Positions 54,401 through 63,233 of a DNA stretch of 64,000 nucleotides are shown here, piece after piece (position 1 is the first letter of the stretch; the number at the start of each line of letters is the position of its first letter). The notes under the pieces were generated by a model. That model was not told where the DNA came from, did no database searches, and was given only the letters and a program-made list of their open reading frames with translations. This DNA is from Verrucomicrobiota bacterium (GTDB lineage: Bacteria > Verrucomicrobiota > Verrucomicrobiia > Limisphaerales > UBA11320). The DNA lies in NCBI GenBank assembly GCA_016199985.1, contig JACQFQ010000010.1, positions 29,560 to 93,559 on the forward strand, given 5' to 3'. The translations under genes and the position numbers were made by a program.

Positions 54401-54574
54401 CCGCTGAGCGGGCAACTGCTCCTCACCCTGAAGGGCCATCCAATGCAGCCGGCCCTTGCATTCGCGGAGAAAGGGCGTCTGTTGCTCACCGCGAGCATCG
54501 ACGGAATGCGGAAGTGGGAGGCGCCAGACCTGGCTCAGATCGAGGCAGCCGGCGCGTGGCAAACCGCCCCCTAG
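51461..54574 (+). CDS. Ser/Thr protein kinase with zinc ribbon, transmembrane helix and WD40 propellers
   Basis: The 1037-residue protein is preceded by AAGG at a proper distance. It begins with a zinc ribbon (C7, C10, C23, C26), then a Hanks-type kinase domain (about 63-325). Visible kinase motifs are the glycine loop LGRGGMGVVYKA, K92 in VAIKI, HRDLKPEN (D187) and DFGLA (D205), plus GTPTYMPPEQASG in the activation segment. A transmembrane helix near 354-377 is followed by about twelve WD40 repeats, such as TGGRDATLKFW, SGGKDGTVRLW, TGGTDATAHIWD and SAMDGSVRFWD, which would lie outside the cytoplasm. The layout is common in Verrucomicrobia and Planctomycetes. An ECF sigma gene is convergent 52 bases away, recalling kinase-linked ECF groups. 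Confidence 0.95.
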   Translation: MTEPKRCPDCGGPVAADLANGHCALCLIRIAIAVDGGGLEQRVEATDDALRPRSIPPQRMGDYELEQELGRGGMGVVYKARQISLQRLVAIKIVRFGEFAEAKELARFKAEAEAAAQLDHPHIVPIYEVGEHRGRHYFSMKLIEGGTLRDRLPQLRKEIGLRGVAKLVTTVARAVHYAHTHGVLHRDLKPENILLDRQGDPHITDFGLARRLDVESSFTGSGEMLGTPTYMPPEQASGVKRLTTAADVYSIGVLLYELLTGRPPFLGATAMEVLMQVRDQAPIPPQQLNPELDRDLSTLCLKCLEKNPNSRYSSAEALVDDLDRWLRGEPIRARPATMTEKVIKWARRNPAVAALTVGMNLIAWTGILGISWQWHRASAEANQARLNAYAADMNLASKALDEANLDHVVELLDRYRPSRDKPDIRGWEWRHLWQRSQSDSAATIGHHSNEVRKVAFLPGGETLVTGGRDATLKFWKTASWQLLDTFPLTAGLRSMALSADGKSLVAGTENGKVTFVDVPTRQKRFASESASWNAANELAFSPSGDVFAVGGRRGQIQIVEAASGKMKRLLEVKQGPIRALAFSPNGKLLASGCQEYRGSPTNMLVIWDTSTWLPLTNLNPHPWVVTGLQFSPDSRTLASCGWEPAVKLWDTKTFVQTASLVRHELPPLALAFSSDGKRLASGGGDQRIVIWDVATRVALTYFKGHLGDVWSLAYSPDQQGLISGGKDGTVRLWRETPRQKAALFSPLAEGIGHCKIARDAGIAAGISSDGRVQLWDMRSESSLGTVRGEQAALSPNGAWMATVTKGGRVTLLAVSNLQTLATFSVPSGGVRALEFGPTGSKLCFVGDEGQVTVWEWPHPRNHVSWSVTNRCVALAFAPDGRRVALGFIDGALQIWDLREGRLSRGWIGHRSEVLAMNFSRNGRWLATGGTDATAHIWDAQSGQRQSRLKADRLGVAAIDFSPDDTRVVTSAMDGSVRFWDPLSGQLLLTLKGHPMQPALAFAEKGRLLLTASIDGMRKWEAPDLAQIEAAGAWQTAP

Positions 54575-54626
54575 GTTCCTGGGAACGCGTGGCAACTGAG
54601 CGCCTGAGTTGCTCTGGGAAATCGCA

Positions 54627-55457
54627 CTACCCGCCTTTTTCGCCCCAACGTCTTGGGACACCTGTTTCTGGAGACACTGTGGGTGCGCCCTCCGAGGCAC
54701 GATGACCTGCCAGCGCGCCAAAGAGCACCTCGAGTTCCTCATCAATCTGGCTCGAAGTTAAGACCGTGTGAGCGATCTCACCCCGAATCAACTCTCCAAA
54801 TCTCCGACGCAGCCGCAGGATCGCCATCTTCACTCCGCTGAGGGACATCCCCATTCGTTCAGCGGTCTCCTGATACGGAGGGCCCGCTGAATCGGCTGAG
54901 AGATAAGGCTGGAGCAGCGCGAATTGTTCCGACTTCCCAGAGTCGGCATAGTCGCGTCGAAGCAGTCCCAAGGTCCGCTGGATCAGCGTGAGGGCCCAAC
55001 TTCGATCGTAGGCGACGTCGGGAGTTGGCTCGCCGTCGGCGAGAGCAGCGAACTGTGCTTCGAGGCGAGGATCATCCAACGGGAGAAAGACGGTTCCCCC
55101 ACCCCGCTTCAGAGTGGTCTGCTTGTCATGCTCGTTCGCGAGAAAATTCTGATAGGAGGCGAGCAGAAAGGATCGAAACTTGCCCTTCCCGGGATCCACA
55201 TTCCGAAGCGCATCCCCCTCGAGCAGATGGACGAAAAAAGCCTGGGTCAGATCTTGAGCGGCAACACGATCGTGGCCCTTCCGTAGGGTCCACACGTAGA
55301 GAGGCAGCCAGTAGGCGGTGCACAGCTCATTGAGGGCAGTCTGAGAATCAACGTGAGGATCCGCCGTCTGAGCCGAAAACACCATGCCCCAGCGAGTCGT
55401 GTGGAAACGACCATCCGTTGCCGCACTGGATTCAATGGAGGTCCAGGCCTTTGCCAT
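54627..55457 (-). CDS. ECF sigma factor of the kinase-linked type
   Basis: ATG 55457 is the third codon of the open frame that begins at a GTG, giving 276 residues. FHTTRWGMVFSAQ near the start and region 2 (LCTAYWLPLYVWTLRKGH, then DLTQAFFVHLLEGDAL and KFRSFLLASYQNFLANE) are typical of the planctomycete/verrucomicrobial sigma group. A linker precedes region 4 (YQETAERMGMSLSGVKMAILRLRRRF, split here for length: YQETAERMGMSLSG then VKMAILRLRR). The C-terminal 40 residues are extra. It is convergent with the kinase-WD40 gene, a pairing seen for kinase-associated ECF groups. A long perfect inverted repeat lies 49 bases upstream. Confidence 0.9.
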   Translation of the reverse strand: MAKAWTSIESSAATDGRFHTTRWGMVFSAQTADPHVDSQTALNELCTAYWLPLYVWTLRKGHDRVAAQDLTQAFFVHLLEGDALRNVDPGKGKFRSFLLASYQNFLANEHDKQTTLKRGGGTVFLPLDDPRLEAQFAALADGEPTPDVAYDRSWALTLIQRTLGLLRRDYADSGKSEQFALLQPYLSADSAGPPYQETAERMGMSLSGVKMAILRLRRRFGELIRGEIAHTVLTSSQIDEELEVLFGALAGHRASEGAPTVSPETGVPRRWGEKGG

Positions 55458-55505
55458 GACCACAGGAATAACCTGCGGCCTAAGATTTGACGAGCCGAAA
55501 TGGTC

Positions 55506-55547
55506 AACGACAATTATTCCTCCCGGGCGGGAAAAATAATTGTCGTT
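55506..55547. repeat. Perfect 13-base inverted repeat upstream of the ECF sigma gene
   Basis: AACGACAATTATT (55506-55518) is the exact reverse complement of AATAATTGTCGTT (55535-55547), with a 16-base GC-rich loop that can itself pair (CCC/GGG). It is markedly AT-rich for this genome. It could be an operator, a transcript hairpin in the sigma gene's leader, or a small mobile-element remnant; no T-tract supports a terminator. Confidence 0.85.
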
Positions 55548-55697
55548 CTACAGCCGAAACGCGCGCGCGGCACGCACGCTGAGGATCCAGGGGCCAAAAC
55601 TTCCCGAAATCACGCCTTACATCGTGGCCTTTTCGGCTCTGGTGGATTGACTGCCACCCGCCGGTCAATCACCCCAATGAACACCCTTCGTCCGTCG

Positions 55698-58600
55698 CTA
55701 CCTAGGTGTGCAAATGTCGGTGATGATCGCCTTGCCTTCCGCCAATTTGAGATTCACCCGACGCAGACGAGGACCGTCCAGATTCAGCACCTGGATTCCG
55801 GAGCCTACTGGGAATGGTTCGATGCGTTCAATCAAACTCCCATCAGACTGGAACGATTCAGCTGAGAGGACCGGAGCTCCTCCCACATCAACGATCAACC
55901 GCAAGTGCACGGCGGATTGATCCAAAGTGAACAGGAGTTCCAATTCACGAGTGAGTTGGAAGCCCGTCTCACCTCCGACGACTCGCAAATCTGGTGGTCG
56001 GAGCGGAATCTCACCGAAGAACGTCAAGGTCGCGTCAGAGAGGACCGGTGGATTCGTGACGGGCGAGAACGCGAGTTCCCACGGATTCCGGCAACGATCC
56101 AGCGCAATCCATGGAACACAGCATATTTGCATCAATACCGTGCGATCATTGGGTGACACGATACGGAGGTGGGTTATCGGCAAACCCATGCCAGAAAGCT
56201 CTACATCCTGCGGTATTGTGGAAACACCGGAAACGCGGTGGCGAGCCAATTCCCGCCCCTCATTGAAGGCGATGCAATCGACCAATCCTGATTGCTCGAA
56301 GAGGCGCAGGGTCACTCGCGAGCAGGGCCGAGCCAATTCGAGTTCCAAGGTGTGTTGAATATGGAATCCCACATACGCCGGAAAAGGCTCTTCGTAGCCG
56401 ATTCGGGTATCCGTGAGCGTTTCGCCGGCGGCTCCAAAGGCATCGAAACGAATCCCGTCACGCTCCGTTCCATTGGCAATTGGACCAACCGGCCAGTCTT
56501 CCAGCGGCAGACAAACGCCGCTGCCCGCAGGATCAAAAGCAAGCCGTGCCCCTGAGCAGCAGAGCTCGACCAATAGGGCAGGCTTGAGGGCCGAACGGAT
56601 TCGGAGGCGACTTAACGGACGCCCAATCCCACGGAAAACCAAATCGGCAATCCCTGCGACCTCTGGTTTCGCATATTCGTAAACGAGCGGGGCCGCATCG
56701 GGATTCTCATAGACCTCCACCGTGAAAGCCTCGGACTGCCAGACTTTGGCTGAAACCTGGAAACAACCCGCCAGCAAATCGATATCGAGACGACCCAGAA
56801 TCCGCAATCCGGTGGCGTCTATCTCCCGGGCGATGGTTTGATTGGGCAGACTATGATCCCCAGTATCGAAGGACTCAAGACGCAGATCCGCTCCTGTCGG
56901 CTCCCATGGATTCGTGATCGGGCCCGGCTCCAGTCCGCTCAGCGCGAAACAGTTTTTGAGTGACGGCCTCAACGTCCAGAACTGCGGGCCGGCGCCTAGG
57001 GGTGAGCGCCAGAAATAGCTCCGGCCGTCCGCCACCGTTCCGAGTCCCAAGGTTTGCCAAGGGAGCGCTAGATTGGTCGTGGTCTGGAGGTACCAAGGCG
57101 GATCCGTGACGGGCCATTGTAGTTCGATATGATCGCCATTGCGCCGGATACTCAGTGCCGGTGGAGAAGGTTGAGTTCGCAGCGCAATTCTGGACAGAGC
57201 GTCGAACGTGCCGTCGCTTGTTAGATCGGTCTGAACGATTAAGTCATCTCCCTCGAGTTGAAGCACCATCATTCCCCCGCTGGGCAGCAACGGTAATCCG
57301 ATTGCAGTGTTGGTCAAGGTAAGGAGCTCTCCCCCGTCGGAAGGAGAGTTGACCAAAGTGAGTCGCGGCGTTTGCGGTAGGAGGGTTTCGTTTTTAATGG
57401 CAATCCGTTTCTTGGCACGATCGATCCGGAGCTGAAATCCTATTCCCCCAGTCGGCATGCGGAGACCGCTGAATTGATAGATGATGCGCGAGGCGTCATC
57501 GGGCGCCTCAAAGACCACGGTGGGGCGGAAGTCATCAATTCCCAATTGGGGCCGAACGGAGATGCGCGAGAATGGAGCATTGTCCCAGCCTTTAAAGTAG
57601 GCCGGCTCCCCAGGCTCCTGGCCGGATTTTACCTCAATAATGTCCTCTGCTCCGGGTGTCGCCTGATGCATCTGCAAATCCCACAACACCCCGGCTCCGC
57701 TTACCGCCCATCCGTAATTGGTCCCACGCGCCTTAAATCGGGCCGTCAGCTCGGTCATCGGCTTTACCAATAGCGGCGGCGTGAGCATCGCGTAGACGGA
57801 CAGGGCTGGGACCGGTAGGGTGACTGCCCCTGGCAAAGCGTCTACGCGCTCGGTTCCTTTCCAGCCCCACTCGCCCTCGGGCGTCGTGTAGAGGACGTCA
57901 GCGGATCCGATGCTGGAAAGCAGGAACCGGACCGCCCCCCCAAGCGCATCCAACGGGCTGGTGAAGGAATGATCAGCCAACCAAACCGAAAGAGGTATCC
58001 GCCAGATTCCGGAGCCGCTCCACACATCGTCCGCCGCGAATTCATAGCGGTAGCTATTCGCCGCTAAATCTATATCCAAATGTCGTTCGGCGTTCCCTGG
58101 ATCATTGCTATCATAGACCATCACTTGCACGAGATTTGCATCCGCCGTGCTCCGGATAGCGTACGGGGTCAAGCTGTGGGATTCTGAGAAGTTTTTCGCA
58201 ATGACCAGAACCCCTCCGAGCAATCCTTGAGGGTCGTTGCGTCGTTCGCGCAGGTAGTTGCCGATACTACGGGGTTGACCGCCCCGCACAGAGCCGGTGC
58301 TCAGGCCGGAAAGGAAGGAGGAATCCGTCGCGTCAATCAAAGCCGAGATAAATTCCCAGGACAGGATAACCCCGTGATTCACGCGAATCTGTGACCACAG
58401 ATTGGCGGGGCCAACGCCCGCACAGGAGCCTACGTCCTCGCCGAAGATGTCGCACGCGGTGACCCGTTTTGATCCGTAGCGAGCGGGCTTTGGAGGATGA
58501 ATGAAAGTATCCGATGAGGATGGCAAACCGCTGAAACCCGCGCCAAATCGGATCGTCGGATCGAACTGGGCTGGATTCAGCCGACCCAGCGCGAATGCTT

Positions 58601-61600
58601 GGGCCGTGGCATTAAGGCCGGTGCAAGCGCCTTTCGAGGCCGCCACATCCATGATCGAGTCGTAAATCGGCTCGTAGATCGAGAGGTAAAGAGGATCCGG
58701 CTCGTCACAGAAACAGCCAAGGTGAGTTTCCTTTCCAAACAGCGCCTCAAACTCCAGGTTGGCGAAGCCCGGGAGACCTACCGTGCCAGCCGCCTCTCGC
58801 GCCGGCACGTCTGCTTCATTTATAAACGAGAACCCGTGAACCCAGGGGAAAGGCGGCGGCAATTCCACAAATCGACCGGGAATTTCCTGCCAAGCCCGGT
58901 AGCCTGGACGCTCCCAGTCATCGTGGAGGAATAGGCGCCAGAATTTTTCGAGGAAGAACAAGTCATGAGACGGATCCGATACGGCGAGCTCGGGCATTTC
59001 CAGCACCGCCGAGTGTCCGTCTGGAGCCACACTCACCACCGTCAGTTCCCGGTACTTATCACCCTCGGAACACGCCGGTTGTCCGGCGAGATACGTGGCG
59101 AGATCCGTTGCATTTTCCGGAGGCAGACCGAATGAATAACAATCATAGAGCCAGACACGGATTTCTCGATGCAAGTTCTCGCCCTGAATGGTAAATCGAG
59201 TGGCCGGACTGAATCGTTCCGGTGCGGTACTCAGACGAACTTTGGAAATTCCATTCGTGGGACTGAACCCGGAGGTGGTAATTGCGCCGGACGGTCGGCG
59301 AACCACAAACAGCACTCGCCTGTAAGAGCAGCTCGCGGTGGCATCGCAAGCGGGATACCGAAAACTCTGCCGAGGGATCGACTCCACGGCCGGGATCAGT
59401 CCCTCACCACTGAGAACGCCGAGATCCGCGCCTCGCCAGGCGAGAGGCAACAAAGTTTGGACAGACAAGACAACTCCCCGCGGCGCCGGTCCGACGTAGG
59501 TGAAATCTCCGGCCGCGTCTGTGACGAGTGTGTCGCCCACCAATTGCCCATTCGCGGGATTGACAATCTGCACCCGGAAGCCGCCAAGACCTAAATCCGT
59601 TCCCGCTTCTATGACACGGCCCGCGATTCGAGTGATCGGAAGGCTCTCCGGATTGTCACCGAAATGCATCATCGCCCAAGTGCCTGGTCGATTGGGCGAG
59701 GCATCTTCGGGTCCCATGTGATTGAGCCCCAATGGATCCAAACTGATCTGGCCCACGGCAAAGCCAACACAGTCTCGAAAGTTATCCAACAATGCGCCCT
59801 GGATTCTGAACTCATGACAGAGCGGAAGGAACTCCTGGCACCGGAAGGTCTTCACGTCCCACAAACCGCCGCGCGCAGGCGCTCCGAAGCTCACCCAAGC
59901 CGCGCCATCGCCCAACAAACTCCCGTTCTTATTCCCGTCTAAGGATGAAAAAAGCTGCGCATCACCGAATTCTGGAGCATCCCCGCCCGATCGGTTGGAA
60001 TCGATGAACAGCGCCACCTGGGAATCCTTCTCCAATTGACCGGCCAGCGGCGGATGCAAGTCCTGTATCGCCACATACAAATTGGTAACCGCCGGTGAAT
60101 TCGTTCCGTCCCCGGATTCGCGGTAAACCAGAAACACTCGGCCATCCGCAAATCCTTGCGCGCCATCGCGGTGTCGGATCACCATTTCCTCCGCGCCGAC
60201 GTACTCGCTATCGCGCTGTATTTGTCCGTCGAGGGTTACATTGCCAACGGCTCGCGGAACCACCAAGTCTCGGGGCAAAATGCCCCAAATCTGGGTGTCA
60301 CTTCCCGCTCCGCTGACGCCGCGCGATCGTGCGCCGGCCTCAAAAGAGCCCCCTTGCGGAAACACCGCCAACAAACCAGGAGCCTCGGTTAGTTCCGCGT
60401 ACATGCCCTCCTGCAATTGCTCCTGGGTACGAGCCGCACTCCAGATCCGTACTTCATCCAGACTTCCCTTCAGCGGAAAGCCTTCCGTGTCGCGACCGAG
60501 CCAGAGGGGCTCCGCAAACGGCAAGGCAACAATGGGCCCTACGTCACCACCACCCGCTGATTGTCCATCAACCCAGAAACTCGCTCGTGTGCCGTCGAAG
60601 GTCACCGCCACGTGCGCCCATTGCTCCTTGGGAACGGTCGACGAACTGTCCGCAAAATAATTGCCTTCGAAAATGCCCCGTCGATAGAACCGTAGTCGGT
60701 CTCCCGCGAATCCAAACCAATAGCCGCGCCGGTAACTGCGAGAAATGATCGTCTGTATTTCGCCTCCATCGGCCTCGCGATGGACCCATGCCTCCAAGGT
60801 TATTGCGGGGTCAGAGGGCTCAAAACGGCTCTCGTGATCGTACCGAACACCACTGCTCGCGTTTCCTGCATAGTGCGTGCTCCTTACTGGCGGCACAGTG
60901 CCGCCACTAACCCTTACGTGGAAGGAGCAATGGGATCGATTGCCCGAGGGATCCGTGGCTGTGCACACGACGGTGGTATCGCCGATCGGGAATTTGGAGC
61001 CCGACTGAGGTTCGCAGATCACGCCCACATTTCCCGCGCATCCGTCGGTTGCCGTTGGCGATGCGAAGTGAACAACCGCCCCATCGCGCGGCGCGCAAAC
61101 CACAACTATATCGGCGGGACAATGGGACAGTTCAGGGGCCGTGATGTCGGGCGGCAATAGCTTGGAATCGGTCGATACTCCAATGCTGTCCTCTGCCGCG
61201 ACGGTGAGGCGATGCTCCCGTCGATCATTCGGCAAATCATAAACGAAGGAAAAATCATCCCCGAGGCCACAGCTGACGCAGAGATCGGTGGCCGGAAAAT
61301 CATCGAGCCGCCAGGAGACCCTTCTGAAGGGTCGACCTGGACAACTCCGAAGGACAACGCGAGCCGTGTTGGTTCCAGGTTGCAGGCACGCCCCGAGTTG
61401 TAGATCCACGTGAACGCAATCGACAAGACATCGCCGCTCGCCCGCGACGATGTCGAGTGGCCCGATGGGAAAGGTGACCACTGCGGGACCGGCTCCCGCG
61501 TCGATCGTCGCCGAAGCATTGACAGCTTGATAACTCCCGGCGGGTAGCAGCACATGGATCGAAGCCGTTCGACTTGACCCGGGCGCTGTCGGCAAACCGC

Positions 61601-63233
61601 TCCCCGTCCGCAAATCGTACGCGTGATACACCGGTTGGCCTAGATCATCCAGTCCAATCCGACTTCCGAACGCTTCCAGATGAGGCGACCAGAGCGGCCC
61701 GCGGTCGGAGCTCAAGATGAGGCAAAGCTCTCCAAACCCCACTCGCAAATCTCCCTGCTGTTCGAGCCCTGGAGTCACCACCCAGGGCTCGTCCCGGTGG
61801 CCATGATAGATATCGGTGACGAAAAGTTGTTCAGAGAGGTGCTCTTCGATTTGATCAGGCGCCAGGTGCTGAAAGATGAGCGAAAGGCTCGTCGCCCATC
61901 GGCTCGCGATATTACCAGATTGGCCAAGTGCCAGCCGGTATTGGCCAACGAATGCCCCGACGCCATCCTGATATCCGCCCTGGAGATTGACCGAGGCGGC
62001 CCCGAAGTTTCCTGTCGGCACAACGCCGGGGCTCGCAGCGTCATAGCCGGTGGCAATTACCTGACTGTATTCAGCGCTGTCCGGCGGGAACACTTTCAAA
62101 TAGCGTAAAGGCGAAGGACGGGCGGCAATGTCTCTGATGCCGTTGAGAACCACATTCCCTCCAACGTAGCCGGGCTGAATTACCAGGAGATCTCCGACCG
62201 CGGTTTCCGTGCCAGCACTCACCGTCACCGTGGATTCCATCCGTGACGGGACCAACGACTCTACGCGATCGCCTTCCCCAAGGATGAACGAGGCATTTAA
62301 CTTATAGGAGCCGGGTGAGAGGTTCGGGACAGTAAACTCACCACTCGCCGGGAATCCTGGTAAATCCACTGTGCGAATGGAGATTATCAGTCCATTCAGA
62401 GCAACAAGACCCACCGTGACCCTAGTTGGCGGACGCTCAGACTCTCCGCTCACATCCACCCGACCGCGGATTCGGCCGCTCGACGCGGGATTATTCTCCA
62501 CCGGGCACTCCAAGACCACGACATCATTCGCTGGCACCACGATATCCGCCACATGTCGATGCACGTAGGTGATTCCCGCCTCGAGGACGTCAAATATGAT
62601 CTCCACCCGTTGTGAGATTCCGCCCCGAGCCACCAGGCGGACGGAGCTCACGGGTCCGGCAATGCTGATCTCGGCTTGCCCTTCACTGTTGCGACCGGAT
62701 GGGACGATTTGGGGTGAACCACCTCCATCGGAGTGTAGGACATAAGAACTCGCGCTAACTCGACCGACGTTTGCTGCCCCTGCCGCATTGACAAAGTGTA
62801 TTTCTATGATGCCCGCGGTTTCGGCGGCAAGCAGAGGTGTAGGTGGGATAGTGGCAGTAATCGGGGACGTCTCACCGGGTCCAAAGCGATACGTGCCCCC
62901 GTCTGCGAGTCGCGCGGCAAAATAGGATTTGTAACCAGAACCCGGCGGTGTTGGTGGAACGGGCATGGTGAAATCCAAGGTCGAGCCGCTGTGCCCGCTG
63001 CGATCCGCTTGCGCCTGGGGGCCGCCAAAAGCCGCACTAATGAACTCAAGGCGGACACTTCGCAAATCAAGGGCCGACGACAAGGGTCCATCCGGATTAA
63101 GGAATTCAAGTCGACCGCTAAGATCGATGGTTGGCACGTCATCGGCCAACACACGCTCTAAACTCAGGGAGAATCCGAGCCACACGAATATCCAACACAG
63201 CAATCGCATTCTTTCCAGTCCCAGGAAGTTCAT
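55698..63233 (-). CDS. Giant secreted multidomain protein with HYR, LamG and possible papain-like peptidase
   Basis: The 2511-residue protein starts at ATG 63233 (ATG 63209 is possible) with a signal peptide (MRLLCWIFVWLGFSLSL). After beta-rich domains come a HYR module (about 694-776), a LamG-like lectin (about 780-950: ITLEAWVHRE, GSLDEVRIWS), a possible CBM9-like or redox-type segment (about 985-1190) and a CNA-B-like fold (about 1194-1255). Residues about 1500-1780 carry C1537 (GACTGLNA), H1686 (SESHSLTPYAI) and D1708/N1710 (VYDSNDPG), in the order of a papain-like Cys-His-Asn triad. The C-terminal 415 residues form three related modules of about 140 residues with conserved Cys. Codon and base composition are less GC-rich than the left part of the window. 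Confidence 0.72.
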   Translation of the reverse strand: MNFLGLERMRLLCWIFVWLGFSLSLERVLADDVPTIDLSGRLEFLNPDGPLSSALDLRSVRLEFISAAFGGPQAQADRSGHSGSTLDFTMPVPPTPPGSGYKSYFAARLADGGTYRFGPGETSPITATIPPTPLLAAETAGIIEIHFVNAAGAANVGRVSASSYVLHSDGGGSPQIVPSGRNSEGQAEISIAGPVSSVRLVARGGISQRVEIIFDVLEAGITYVHRHVADIVVPANDVVVLECPVENNPASSGRIRGRVDVSGESERPPTRVTVGLVALNGLIISIRTVDLPGFPASGEFTVPNLSPGSYKLNASFILGEGDRVESLVPSRMESTVTVSAGTETAVGDLLVIQPGYVGGNVVLNGIRDIAARPSPLRYLKVFPPDSAEYSQVIATGYDAASPGVVPTGNFGAASVNLQGGYQDGVGAFVGQYRLALGQSGNIASRWATSLSLIFQHLAPDQIEEHLSEQLFVTDIYHGHRDEPWVVTPGLEQQGDLRVGFGELCLILSSDRGPLWSPHLEAFGSRIGLDDLGQPVYHAYDLRTGSGLPTAPGSSRTASIHVLLPAGSYQAVNASATIDAGAGPAVVTFPIGPLDIVAGERRCLVDCVHVDLQLGACLQPGTNTARVVLRSCPGRPFRRVSWRLDDFPATDLCVSCGLGDDFSFVYDLPNDRREHRLTVAAEDSIGVSTDSKLLPPDITAPELSHCPADIVVVCAPRDGAVVHFASPTATDGCAGNVGVICEPQSGSKFPIGDTTVVCTATDPSGNRSHCSFHVRVSGGTVPPVRSTHYAGNASSGVRYDHESRFEPSDPAITLEAWVHREADGGEIQTIISRSYRRGYWFGFAGDRLRFYRRGIFEGNYFADSSSTVPKEQWAHVAVTFDGTRASFWVDGQSAGGGDVGPIVALPFAEPLWLGRDTEGFPLKGSLDEVRIWSAARTQEQLQEGMYAELTEAPGLLAVFPQGGSFEAGARSRGVSGAGSDTQIWGILPRDLVVPRAVGNVTLDGQIQRDSEYVGAEEMVIRHRDGAQGFADGRVFLVYRESGDGTNSPAVTNLYVAIQDLHPPLAGQLEKDSQVALFIDSNRSGGDAPEFGDAQLFSSLDGNKNGSLLGDGAAWVSFGAPARGGLWDVKTFRCQEFLPLCHEFRIQGALLDNFRDCVGFAVGQISLDPLGLNHMGPEDASPNRPGTWAMMHFGDNPESLPITRIAGRVIEAGTDLGLGGFRVQIVNPANGQLVGDTLVTDAAGDFTYVGPAPRGVVLSVQTLLPLAWRGADLGVLSGEGLIPAVESIPRQSFRYPACDATASCSYRRVLFVVRRPSGAITTSGFSPTNGISKVRLSTAPERFSPATRFTIQGENLHREIRVWLYDCYSFGLPPENATDLATYLAGQPACSEGDKYRELTVVSVAPDGHSAVLEMPELAVSDPSHDLFFLEKFWRLFLHDDWERPGYRAWQEIPGRFVELPPPFPWVHGFSFINEADVPAREAAGTVGLPGFANLEFEALFGKETHLGCFCDEPDPLYLSIYEPIYDSIMDVAASKGACTGLNATAQAFALGRLNPAQFDPTIRFGAGFSGLPSSSDTFIHPPKPARYGSKRVTACDIFGEDVGSCAGVGPANLWSQIRVNHGVILSWEFISALIDATDSSFLSGLSTGSVRGGQPRSIGNYLRERRNDPQGLLGGVLVIAKNFSESHSLTPYAIRSTADANLVQVMVYDSNDPGNAERHLDIDLAANSYRYEFAADDVWSGSGIWRIPLSVWLADHSFTSPLDALGGAVRFLLSSIGSADVLYTTPEGEWGWKGTERVDALPGAVTLPVPALSVYAMLTPPLLVKPMTELTARFKARGTNYGWAVSGAGVLWDLQMHQATPGAEDIIEVKSGQEPGEPAYFKGWDNAPFSRISVRPQLGIDDFRPTVVFEAPDDASRIIYQFSGLRMPTGGIGFQLRIDRAKKRIAIKNETLLPQTPRLTLVNSPSDGGELLTLTNTAIGLPLLPSGGMMVLQLEGDDLIVQTDLTSDGTFDALSRIALRTQPSPPALSIRRNGDHIELQWPVTDPPWYLQTTTNLALPWQTLGLGTVADGRSYFWRSPLGAGPQFWTLRPSLKNCFALSGLEPGPITNPWEPTGADLRLESFDTGDHSLPNQTIAREIDATGLRILGRLDIDLLAGCFQVSAKVWQSEAFTVEVYENPDAAPLVYEYAKPEVAGIADLVFRGIGRPLSRLRIRSALKPALLVELCCSGARLAFDPAGSGVCLPLEDWPVGPIANGTERDGIRFDAFGAAGETLTDTRIGYEEPFPAYVGFHIQHTLELELARPCSRVTLRLFEQSGLVDCIAFNEGRELARHRVSGVSTIPQDVELSGMGLPITHLRIVSPNDRTVLMQICCVPWIALDRCRNPWELAFSPVTNPPVLSDATLTFFGEIPLRPPDLRVVGGETGFQLTRELELLFTLDQSAVHLRLIVDVGGAPVLSAESFQSDGSLIERIEPFPVGSGIQVLNLDGPRLRRVNLKLAEGKAIITDICTPR

